A stretch of DNA of 64,000 bases from Phylloscopus collybita (Eukaryota; Chordata; Aves; Passeriformes; Phylloscopidae). The stretch spans positions 7,192,001 to 7,256,000 of the forward strand of contig JAJNNQ010000006.1 of assembly GCA_027886175.1 (NCBI GenBank), written 5' to 3'. The notes under the pieces are model-generated. The model searched no databases and was not told the DNA's origin. It saw only the letters and a list, made by a program, of their open reading frames with translations. Positions within the stretch are counted from its first letter, which is position 1; the number at the start of each line of letters is the position of its first letter. The position numbers and the translations under genes are program-made. This document shows, in pieces, positions 38,401-49,505 of the stretch.

Positions 38401-41400
38401 CCAGCAGGTATTTGAAAAATGTAAATAGCATAATAATACAACAGTGATATTAATTTTGTATGGAGTGGCACAGCACGAATCTTACTCCCTATGTAAGTCC
38501 TAGGTATTCATATAATCCATCAACCAATGCAGCATAAGAATCCTCCCAAGTTTATTTTCATATTAAACTATGTTTTTACTCAAACAATTTGTATTACACT
38601 GCTAGCGAGATGTCTTCTGTTTTTTCTCCTATTTTGTATATGTTATATTTTCTATATTTCTTAGAGAATATCTCTGTTTCTCAAAGAAGACAGAATTTAA
38701 ATATTAAAGAAATAATTTTTCAGTATAGCTGCTACTTCCAATTTACTTTAAAAAATATTTCAAACAATTTATAGAGTATTTAATGACCAAAATATCCATA
38801 AGTTTTTTATTAATTCCTTAAAAATGCCGTTTACTGTAAGAAAATTCATGGTCCCATGTTGGATAAAATAAAGTAGAAAAGTCACTTCTTGAAGTACTGG
38901 CTTTATCAATGTATCAGAGAGAGAATATATACATGTAGTCTGCTATGTCAATTTTTTAAAATATCCACTAATCTGTAAGACATCAGAAATTTTCTACCTA
39001 ACAAAAACATAAAAAGTAAAAATTAAAAATATTTTTTGAACATCTCCTGAGTTAAAAAATATCTTTTTTTCACATTTAAGATCACATAAATTGTAAAAGA
39101 AAAATGTTCATATATTGAAGTCAAAGGTAGACTCAAGTCTTTCAGAGTGTACCTGTCAGAAGTTAACAATATTCTTACAGACTTTATTATGCATAATAGA
39201 AATATTACTTCTCCTTAAAAAAAGTTGCAATAAAATGTATTCTGTAATTTGCACATTAGTCTCTCTGTTTAAATAGTGTTTCTGTATATACATCATCACT
39301 ACTTTTCCATTTAGTTAAGAGAGTATCTCAAGCATGAAGTGGCATTTAATTTTTCTCTTTCCTGATTTCCTGAGCATTTTCAGGAAGTCATTATTAAAGG
39401 ATTCTTCATTGAAAAGAGACTGAAATTTTATAATGAAGTCTACTTGAATAGTTTCTTCAGACTTTTCCAGTTCCAGTAAGTCTGATAGTTTACAATTTTC
39501 TCAAACAATTTGTATTCGTTTCAGCTGAATGAGTAATCAGCAATGTTTACACAGATACTCAGATTACTATATATTTATTATTTTTTAATTATAAATTCGT
39601 TTCTATTCGAAGATCATATTTCTCCTATGCTTGTTAACTGACCAAATTTTCTTGCCAGTGCTTTCTTACACATTTCTTACACATTCATTTTTATTTTTAA
39701 TTGATAATGTAGTTTGAAGAGATAATTTCTTTTTCATATTCAGTCACTGAATATGATGGTGTTTTGTGTTTTTTTTCTCAATATCTTTCTCATTAGGTCT
39801 TTCTTTGCTATCAAACAAAAGATGGAAACAAGATGGAAGGTGTTTCAAAATTTATAATTCAGATCTTTTTATATCTATTGACCTGAAAGACTGGTTTTGT
39901 AGCACAATTGTTGGGGAAAAAAACCCCCAAACTATTGAGATGCAAAGGAGAACTAGGACATGAGTTAACAGTTAAGAAGCTTGAAAAGTATGGAGTCCAG
40001 TCCTTGAACTTTACTCTCTGATTTTCTTCTATTTATTAGCACATAAGCACCCAAGACTTTGGAGAATGCTAATAATATAACAGTTTCTGATGGATTAAGT
40101 AGAACAAGACAAAAGTATTTAATTTTCAAGGACATTAAACAAGAAGGTGATTTATATTTAGGTAGTTTATTTAACATTTCTTAGCCAGAATATTTGAGCT
40201 CTTTATTTACAGAATTATACTATCTTACGTTATTATTTTTGTGCACAAATTAAACATAGCTTTAGGGATTAAGAGTTACTGATGTATTTTTGGTGTAAAA
40301 TAAACACAATAAAACAAATCTGTGAGACAGATTTACAAGAGCTCTATTTTAAGATATATATAAATTGGGAGTTGTTTCACATGTTTATGGTTTTATTTTG
40401 TATAATGAGAATTGTTTTCACTTACCTAATAAATATTAAAACTTATCTGGCCAAAATGCATGAATACAAAATTAGTAACATATTTTAATTGTGATTTTAG
40501 TGCTTAATCAAAACATTTTCAAAACCTACTTATTCTGACTGATGTAAAGAAGAAGGGATTACAGAAACATGATCAATCCTTCAAGTTACTGCTATAGGGG
40601 TGAAATGGTTTTGACATTAGAAATATATGGAGAATGAAATTGGAAAAAATGCATCTCTTCAGAGATCAAGTTCTTGCACAACACACAAACAATGTTTTGA
40701 AAAAATCAATGAAATATAACCACAAGAATAACAAGATGCATGGTATAATAAAAGACATGAATCCAAGAAGTCATGAAAGTTAAAAATTCACTTAGAGTGA
40801 CCATGGTTTACAAATTCTTTACCTTCATCATTGTGCATCAATACTTCTGGTAAGGGTAGTACCAGAGGGATGATTTAGAGTATAAATTAATAATTTAGTT
40901 TTATTCATTTCAGCAGTAGCTCTGTAGGTCACCCTGTGTGCACCGAAGAAATGCCCCATGCATATAATTTATGTATTGCTTTTCAGATCAAGCTGTGTCC
41001 ACACATGTAGAATTTCAAATGCCACTTGAATGCAAAGACAAGTAAATATAAAGTAATGAAACTTCTACATACAGAATTTCAAGGTGTACAATGATGTTCT
41101 TACAAAAATAACTATTTCATGGGGCAGATAAATAAGACAGGGTCCTTTATATTTTTATAACTCCTTATATTTTTTTTCAAGCTAATTATGAGTCATCTGT
41201 TATAAAGAAACTCTATGTCATCAGGTACATAAAGAATAATTTTTCCTGTCCTTTTTTTACTAAGAAAAAGTTCATTTTAGGGTGCTGTCAATCATGCCTT
41301 TTAAAATTCGATTGAAATGTTACTTTGAAAAAAAAAGGAGACATTTTTAGAACATTTTAATATGAAATAACTCGATTCTTCCTTAATTTGCAAGAAAAGA

Positions 41401-41779
41401 TGATTGCTTCCTTTTGAATACTTTTCATAAACAAGTACATAATGCATAAAACATAAAGATGATTAAACCTGATAATTTTAAACTCCAAGAAATATATCAT
41501 AATTTTATGTTCCAACATGGAAAAGTGCTACAATATTTTACAGTTGTTGTTTTAAAGTGTGTGTACTAGTGCCTAGAGGTTAGATTCCACAGTGTAACCG
41601 TCTGAAGATGTTGGAAGGAAACAAAGTGGATCTCTTCTACCGAAATAAGGATCACCTACCTAAATAAAGAAAAGCTAAATACAAGTAGAAAGAAGAATGG
41701 AACAAGCAGTATTGTGACTTGCCACACCGTCTTAAAGAAAATATCAGGCAACTTTCATTAACCTCCACGTCTACTTTAA
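35440..41779. other. AT-rich sequence, no gene seen
   Basis: More than 6 kb without a recognised repeat family or coding segment. Frames of up to 98 codons (37752-38048) show no domain. A slightly GC-richer patch lies at 36950-37280. Short CCCCAAAA-type patches occur near 37868-37910. This could be intron or intergenic DNA. Confidence 0.5.
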
Positions 41780-42291
41780 GCCATGGATGCACTGTCCTTT
41801 ATTTGCACCTCATAAGGTGTTAGTTTGGGCACCACAACATGGAAAACACATTGAGCTATTAGAAAGCATCCAAAGGAGGGCCAAGAGGATGGCGAAGGAT
41901 CTGAGGAGTGGCTGAGGTCTGTTCAGCCTGGAGAAGCCTGAGGGGAGAACAGATTGCAATCTACAACATTGCCACAGGGAAACGGAAGGGCAGGGACTCT
42001 TTTCTCTGGTGACCCGTGACAGGACTCAAGGAAATAGCATGAATTTGAGTCAGGGGAGGTTTAGGTTGGATATCAGGAGAAGGTTCTTCATCCAGAAGAT
42101 GGCTGAGCACTGGAACAGGTTTCTCAGGGAAGTGGTCACAACACCAAGCCTGACAGAGCTCAAGAAGTGTTTGGACAATGTTTTCAGGCACAGGGTGTGT
42201 CACTTGGGATGTCCTTCCCAGGGCCAGGAATTGGACTTGATGTTCTTGATGTGCCCTTTCCGATTCAGCATGTTCTATGATTCTATGTTCA
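41780..42291 (+). mobile_element. CR1 LINE 3' fragment with intact tail
   Basis: CR1 landmarks in order: 'gggccaagaggatggcgaag', 'cagcctggagaagcctgagg', 'ggaggtttaggttggatatc', 'aggagaaggttcttcatcca', 'gctgagcactggaacaggtt'. It ends in 'ttctatgattctatgttc', the typical short terminal repeats. ORF2 is broken by frameshifts. Confidence 0.92.
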
Positions 42292-42292
42292 A

Positions 42293-42620
42293 GTAGCTCC
42301 CTCTTCCTCCTTCTTCCCCCCTTTCCCACTTTATACACAGAGCATGATGCCATGTGGTCTGGAATATCCCTTCAGTCAGTTTGGGTCACCCGTCCCAGCT
42401 GTGTCTCCTGCCAACCTCCTGTGCACCCCCAACTTCCTCAACAGAGTGGGAGTATGAAGAGCAGAAAGGGTCGTGATTCTGTGTAAGCCTCGCTCAGCAG
42501 TAACAAAAATACTCTGTGTTATCAACACAGTTTTCAGCACAAATCCAAACACACGACCCCATAGCAGCCATTGTGAACCAGCCAAAACCAGCCCTCAGGG
42601 GAAAGCTGGAAATTATCTTA
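42293..42620. mobile_element. ERVL-type LTR fragment
   Basis: Recognised from an ordered set of words common in avian ERVL-like repeats: 'gagcatgatgccatgtggtc', 'tggaatatcccttcagtcag', 'tttgggtcacccgtccc', 'gtaagcctcgctcagcagta', 'tgtgttatcaacacagtttt', 'cagcacaaatccaaacacac'. It abuts the end of the CR1 copy at 42291. It is related to the copy at 20300-20640. No viral frame is intact. Confidence 0.72.
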
Positions 42621-45600
42621 ACCGTTGATGCCTCCTTCATAACACTCATAGTTTTTGGACTGAGGCATTTTGTTCTATTCTCGGCCGATAGTATTACTAT
42701 GCACATCATTCATTATCCATCCACTAGGCTTGTTCATTTGCTGATGTTGGTTCAACACTCTTTGCCCATGCCTCAAAAACTTGACAGCCTTTGCATACAA
42801 TAAAGGCCTGGTTACATGCAAAGTAATATCCTGAAATTTTGTTTACAGCTGTGCTAGGTATCCCTGTGCTTCCTGACTTACCAGTAGGTGGAAGGAATGT
42901 TCTTCATTTGCCACCAGTTGAACACCTTTCACATCCATCCTAACTATCCATAGATTCTTCTCTAGAGTTCCAGGACATGCAGCATATGAGAATATCCTGG
43001 GAGATGCCTTCCTCTGCTACTGTGAGGTCTTTAACTTGGATGATACTGTGTTGTTTTGGAGGGGGTGGGGAGCAGGACATTCCACTTTCCTTCTGAGTTG
43101 GAGCACATATTGTTATCTGGCTCTTTAAAACCACCCTGCTGGCTTCATTTAGATCACTTGATATTTAGACTGTTTTTTTGAGTTTCTTGTGCTTTTTTTC
43201 CCTCTTTCCTAGTTTTCTTGTGGTCCCCTTCTGGATAGTAGGTATAAACGTCCTCAATTTATTTTGCTTACTTTTTTCTGTGACAATCCTAAAATTAATT
43301 TTGTTGTGTTTATTATTCCACTATTATCTTTTTTACTGAATCCTGGGTGTTACTACTAGAGTCCAGATCAGATTGGCATCTTTTACCTGTGGGTTCCAAG
43401 ACTAGTTCTAGAAAGCAGACTCTCTTGCATCTCTTGTTTCAAGGCATTAGTCCAGCCCATGTGTGGCTAGCCAGAACTCTTACTGCTACTCTTACTAATT
43501 TTGAATTAGTAAGAGTAATTTTGAATTCTCTAATATTACTTAATATATACCATAACCAGACAATTATTATCTTCCTTTTAGTAGGTTTAAGAGATACCTG
43601 TTTTCTCATTGTAGTTACCTTTTTTTTTTAATTTTATTTTATTTTTTTATTTAAACTTCAGTGAAAAGGATTCATAAAACTTCTCTCTGTTCTGCCACTT
43701 AATATTGTTCATGCTAGTCGACGACATTGTAGTCTAATTTTGCCTGTGTTTTTTATTGTTATTTTGCTGTTTATTTCCCTCCTGACCTTTTCAGATTTGT
43801 ATTGAATATTGTTTTTTTACTGTCCTTCAATCCATACACCTTGTTCCCTAAATTAAGGACATTACTATTTTTCTTGCAGCTGTCCCTGCTTAAGTTTATA
43901 GATATATTTTGTAAATGCATTTGAAATAGTAAAATGTGTATGGTACATGTGATTTATCCCTATCATAGTATTTTTAAGAAAAACACTTAATTCAGAAAGG
44001 CGATATTATGATCTATATTCTTCTTATATTGAACGCTTCTATTTGATTGCATACTGTGGTATGAAACTGCAGTGGGTTATGAGACATTTGCAAAACAATT
44101 GGAAATTTGAACCAATAAAAGAATAAATATATTTTCCCACACTCACTATGCACACACACACACAACCTTGTGCATGCATTCTAATAATTACAATGGCAAT
44201 AAAACCAATTAATTGCAAAAAAAAAAAAAATCTTCCTTTTTTTTTTTTTTTTTGTGCAAAATTGTAGGGCTATTAACATTCAGTCAATTTAACACCATGA
44301 CTGGCTAAAGCTTCTTTTTAATGACAGCAATAATGCTACAAGTCTGCTGATAAAAATTAAATTAGAAGTTAAAGTCCTTGTAAAAAATAAGCATAAGAAG
44401 CATACAGTTTTAAGCTGATATGCCATGTTTTTTAAAAAAAATAAAATCTTATTTCAGGGAATAGCTAAAAAACTGTTTCTATTGTCTTGATAATATTGCA
44501 TGGGAAAACTCTTTAGCTGACTAGAAACTTTCAGCAGTGAATGAGCATGCATAAAACAAAACTAAATGAAAATACATAAAGACTCTTCAGTGTATGTAAA
44601 TATAAATAAATATTTTGATATACTGTATATATACATAAGTGTAATGAGAGAAGAATATATTAGTTTTCTGTCAGAATAGATCATTAAAAACATGATTTTG
44701 TAGTTCCTCTATAATTCAGAAAAAAATCTAAGAATTATTCTTGAATTAAATAAAATTTCCATTAAGTAAATATTTCTTTTCCATCTAATAATAATTCACT
44801 CCAAAAAGTACCTTTTTAAAAAAAAAAAATTTTTGTAAAAAAAAAAAAAAGTGTCTTTGGGAAATAAATGTTATTACACTGGAATATTTTCTAACTCTTT
44901 CAGTTGACCACAGCTCTTGTAGGGGACACTGTGAAATCAACATCTTCACAATAAGACTGTTTTTCAATATAAGTGTTACAACCTTTTGTTGGAGATCATA
45001 TCTTATCTATAATAACATGTTTAGTGTTATATTTTTACAACTTCTATAGTTACAATACTGAAATAAATACCTTGTACAATTTTTTTGTACTTTTAAAAAT
45101 AAATATTCTGAGTACTTGCTTACTAACAGCAATGTGTATAAGATGCAAAATGTCACCCGGCTTTTCTTTTTTTAATTCCTCAGCAGCAAATGGAAGTGTA
45201 AATCCTCTTGTCAAATAATAAGAGCAGCTCAGGATCCTATACTGAAAAGGAAGAAAACTTGTTCTAAGTAAATATATATATCTGGAGATTTTCTCCAGAA
45301 CTGAGATTGTAATAGTTATTCCACACACAGCCTGGAAAGGTTTGAACCAAATTAATATTAAACAATTTATTTTGCTTCCAAAGGTGATGTTTCTGAAGTT
45401 GAATTTCCCTGCTTTCCTAGAAATGTCAGTTAAGTTATATTCTCACCAAGTTCAGCATGCTTAATGAATTCCTTGGGGAAGCCAGAATATCTGTAGCACA
45501 ATTAACTTCCCATTCTTATGTAAATTAGGAGTTTCAGTGTCCCTGATGGAAGTCTGCTTTTGGCTACAGTTAGCAAGTGTATGCCACTAAATGACACATG

Positions 45601-46398
45601 AAGCCTTGAGCTGAAATTTAGACTTCACTAATTTGTGCTGTGACATGTGCAAAGCTGCTTTAGAGGAATGTGAAACACAATTTTTTAAATGTACCTGATG
45701 AAATGGGGATTGTTACCCCTGGCTAGACTGCAGTCAGCAGTCTGATTACCTTTGTTTTTCCTTGGTCTTCACAGAATAAGCACTCTGATACTCTCTTCAT
45801 TCTTCTTATATTCCTTATAATATTTTTGGTCACATTTCTTTACTGTAATTATCCAGTTGAGGTTATTAATTTCATATGGAAAGACTGCAATAGAGTGAGA
45901 TTGTACTTTAATTTGTATGTATACATTTGTGTTCATGTAATTAAAATTAATACTGAAAATTTAATACTAAAAAGAGAGATAAACTCCAAGTCAGGTAGCT
46001 AGACTTCACGTAGCTCGTAAAGGAAAATAAAATCACATACATAAATTTAATAACCTGAGTGAGATAGAACAGTGAGAAAACAACATCCAAAATGAAAAGA
46101 TAATGTTACTGAATAGTTCAATCTTTATTGTTTCTAGTAAATTCCTTTGAGATCTCTGCATGAAAGGCATTCTCTAAACACAAAGTATTATTGTCTCAGA
46201 GTAAAAAAACAATATGTCAGTTCTAAAACATTGAAATACAATCAAATTCAAACTGTAATAGCAAAATGGGAACTGGCTGAGCATCTAATTTTTAGTTACT
46301 TAGGAAGATTCCTAAATCCAAGTTTGGTTCTAGCTTCTATTTTTTCATCAAACTCTTCTATTGGGAAAATAAGGGAAAAGCAGAAACAAAATGTACAG
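42621..46398. other. AT-rich sequence, no gene seen
   Basis: The part up to about 43150 is less AT-rich and may be a continuation of the ERVL-type repeat or another old insertion. It holds an 'acaataaaggcctgg' word near 42799. Beyond that are a perfect hairpin at 43487-43517, a (CA)n patch at 44152-44164, and A/T homopolymer pairs at 44217-44254 and 44818-44850. No coding frame is supported. Confidence 0.45.
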
Positions 46399-46400
46399 AG

Positions 46401-46459
<59 letters not shown>

Positions 46460-46467
46460 AAAGAAAA
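46399..46467 (+). repeat. (GAAA)n microsatellite
   Basis: About 15 to 16 GAAA units, slightly interrupted at the right end. It lies roughly 160 bases left of the LTR-type element. Highly pure, so probably length-polymorphic. Confidence 0.97.
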
Positions 46468-46628
46468 CCTCAGTCATGGGGGCAATGTCATGAGACAAAA
46501 CTTGTTAGTTACACTCATTCAAGGACAATGCATACACTACAAGCACCTCTTCCAGGAAGTTCAGCTTGGACTTTACAAGCAGGAAGACTGTAAACAAGGG
46601 GATACTTCTGCTGGAATTAATGAAGTTG

Positions 46629-47419
46629 TACAGACCTCTCGGGTTTTTCTTATTTCCCAAGATTAGGGTGGTTGAGAGTCTTTTGCCCTCTGAAAGGCCC
46701 AGAGCCAGATGCAAGAACAAAGCAGAGTCTTCAGATTCTTGTTTTTCAAGGTTTCTTGCTCTGTTTATTATTTCTTATTATCTTTCCATTTGCTCTGTGC
46801 CCTGCCAAGGTCTTTGCAGCAGCACAGGTGGCAAGCGACTCCTCCTCCGATGGAGGCTCATCACCTCTTATACCAATTATTGCGTCTTTATTATTTACAA
46901 TTTCACACCAATATCTACAATCTATACTAAACAGGTCATCATTACTCTGACCTAATCTCCGTGAAGCTACTTTGTGCCACTGTCACAGCAGAAGATGGAC
47001 ATGAAGAAGAAGAGGAACTCAGGGCACTGCCCAGGATCCTCCATCTTGTCCCCATTCACCTCCAATCTAAAAACCCAAATCTACAAAATTTTCCACCCTG
47101 TGATAAACAACACTACTGTCTTTCACACCTTTGTGGCTTGCAATTCCTCTCTCAGTGTTGGAAGATTTTCCCATGGACTGCAGTCAAAGCCAGTGTCTTC
47201 CTGGGCTCTGTGCCAGGATTTCCAATGTCCTTGTACAGATCCCAGACCCCCCTGTACAGATTCCAAACCCCCCTGTGCAGGTATCAAACTCTTTTGCTCA
47301 GGTCCCAGACATTTCTGCTGAGGTTCCTGACCTTCCAGGGCGACCAAAGGAATGCCCTGGACTCCAGCACAGATCTATGAAGGGATGTGCAGGGGAAGGG
47401 AAAAAAAAAAGGAACAAAT
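46629..47419 (-). mobile_element. LTR-type element (ERV-like), probably passerine family
   Basis: A mid-GC block stands out from its AT-rich surroundings and matches my recollection of a common passerine LTR-type repeat: 'acctctcgggtttttcttat', 'agcagaagatggacatgaag', 'ggatcctccatcttgtcccc', 'cacctttgtggcttgcaatt'. On the minus strand AATAAA-type signals occur around 46750-46900, which suggests minus orientation. It starts with TGTACA at 46629. No viral protein frame is intact. Overlapping open frames of up to 139 codons in three phases come from low stop density and the 21-base repeats at 47233. Confidence 0.5.
47233..47337 (+). repeat. Five tandem 21-base repeats inside the LTR-type element
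   Basis: Units begin at 47233, 47254, 47275, 47296 and 47317. The first two differ at only three positions; later ones are more diverged. Each follows the scheme GTRCAG-ATYCCA-RAC-CCCCCT. The 21-base period keeps several frames open and gives seven-residue repeats in translation, which look like protein repeats but are not supported as coding. Confidence 0.85.
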
Positions 47420-47849
47420 GATGGGGGTGAGACAAAGCGGTAAAAATGGGGCTGGTCATGTATAAAATGGAGACAGTCCATACAAGTCTCTCTGAGCCTT
47501 ATGCTTGTTCACTGCAGTCAGTCCTAAATTCTTATACCTTCTTATCAGATCTGAGTACTCTACATATGTGCTGTTGAAGGCAGCACCTTGTCTGTGGCCA
47601 TCAGTGTAGCCACAGCTATGACTGTGGCAATGTCCTCTTAGTGTGTCTGTGAGTCTCTGGGATGCATGTTCAGTTTCATTAGTGTTTGAACCTGTGAATC
47701 AGAAGCAGCATCCCTCAGCCTGGACAGAGATCCCAACAGGGATCACTGGTACTGGAATGCACCTTAGTAGCCAGACAGGACGGCTCTGGGTCAGGGAGGC
47801 TGGAGGAGTTACCACTTGAATCTTATAAAAAATGTCAAAATGTTGTCTA
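47420..47849. other. Flank of the LTR-type element, unassigned
   Basis: Mixed-composition sequence follows the LTR-like block. It has a TATAAAA word at about 47461 and a CTGTGGCC/TGTGGCAA-rich patch near 47595-47635. It may be a continuation of the element, but I recognise no gag or pol sequence. Confidence 0.3.
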
Positions 47850-49361
47850 AGTTACCCCTTGCTGCTTAACTTTAGCAATGCAATTAAAATGGGAATCTTT
47901 AGTTATCTCTAGTCAATTTAAGTATTTTCACTTTCATAAGAAAACATCTTCGGGCACCTCTTGTTCCATTTCTCTGCAAACACTCCAGCGCAGAAATTTT
48001 TTCCCTCACAAGACTTTATGATTCTCATAAAAATCTCTCTTCTGAATAAATTTGCCCATTAGACCTGTTCAGATAACTGTTAGGGAAAAAGAAATAATTC
48101 CTGATTTTACATAATGCTATAGTGGATGGAATACTTTCTTAAGAAGTTAAATGCACAAATAGAAACAACTCTTATCTTACTGTGTGAGGAGAACGTTCTA
48201 ACCTACACTTTCTAAATGAGACTTAAATCTGATTTTTTTTTCAACCCTCTGAGAAATATGTTACTGCAAAAAATAATAGTATATAGATGTATTAAACCAG
48301 TCAACAAGCAACAGGCATGTCTCTTTAACCCAGAAATACCAATGCTTTCCTAGCAGTGAGAAGAATTGTAATCTGTAATCCTTCTTCCCTATGCAAAAAA
48401 AAAAAAAAAAAGAAAAGAAAAAGAAAAAGAAGAAGTCTGTCTCTATTTTCTAAATCAGACTCTATTTAAAAAATAAATAACTCCTAAAGACTTCATTAAA
48501 TGAAGGTATGTGAAGATCCTGTGTGAAAGAAATTTTTTCTGATTGTGAGAATACAGAGAATCTCCTATTTTTAAGTACCTTTTTGTAACCCTTTGGAGAA
48601 AATACTGGAGATTAAATAATATACATCTTGTTTGGATCACAGTCAGCATTATTTTATTGTTAGGGCCATTGCTTTCTGCTTAACAGAAAACAAGAAGCAA
48701 TTGACCAAAAATCCCTCAAAACCTTGAGAAATCTGGGACCTGTGCATGAAGTTCCCGTGAAAAACACTTTTTCTCCTTCTCTGTCTCTGTTTAATGATTC
48801 AAGATCTGTCAGATCAAGCAAGGGGAAAGTGAAAAGAAACATGCAGAAGTTATCCACACCACTACAGGAAGAGTAATACAGTAAATATATCTTAAGAGGT
48901 AGAGAAGAAATTATTCTTACCTAATGGGATTAATGATGTCAAGGACAGACGGCAGTAAAAGACCTCCACCAACCTTTATATTCTCCATTACTAGAGAAGA
49001 CAATATGCCCAAAACTTAGTCAATTTTCTGGATTCTAGTATTTAAATATACACATGCTCATCATAAATATGCATGTACACACACCTAGTGAGCTACATTT
49101 AATTTTGGAAGTTATAGAAAGATAGATAAGTACACCTTGGATCTGTCAGGTTCCATTTCCCTAAAACCCATGTGGCAATGGGTTTCTCTGCAAGAATTAA
49201 GACCTTTCCTGAACCAGACAGACACAACTACTAAACAAAAGCTACACATTTTTTAACTCATTCTACTTTTGTCTTCGTTGTTCTTTTTTGCTCTCTAATG
49301 GCATGTGGAAAATATGGACTCAAACATCTTAGTCTGGAACTGGCTTTAAAACCTATACTTC
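47850..49361. other. AT-rich sequence, no gene seen
   Basis: An A-rich tract with AAAAG units lies at 48397-48435. No frame longer than about 65 codons and no recognised repeat family. Confidence 0.5.
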
Positions 49362-49465
49362 CTTTTGTTGTTTTTTGTTTGTTTGTTTGTTTGTTTTTTG
49401 TTTTGTTTTTTGTTTTGTTGGGTTTTTTTGTTGGTTTTTTTTTTTTTTTGTTTTGTTTTGTTTTG

Positions 49466-49496
<31 letters not shown>

Positions 49497-49505
49497 TGTT
49501 TTTGT
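49362..49505 (+). repeat. (GTTT)n/(GTTTT)n long low-complexity tract
   Basis: GTTT units grade into GTTTT and GTTTTT units with an inner T16 run, about 140 bases in total. It produces a Lys/Asn/Thr-rich minus frame of 99 codons and a Phe/Leu/Val-rich plus frame, both artefacts. Confidence 0.95.

Noticed and set aside
42009..42353. Frames of 95 and 130 codons on opposite strands
   Set aside because: Both lie in a CR1 3' fragment.
46147..46593. 148-codon plus frame with Lys/Glu/Arg repeats
   Set aside because: The repeats are a translation of the GAAA microsatellite.
46961..47380. Overlapping frames with seven-residue repeats that look like a repeat protein
   Set aside because: They result from a 21-base tandem repeat inside an LTR-type element; three phases are open at once, with no sign of selection for one.
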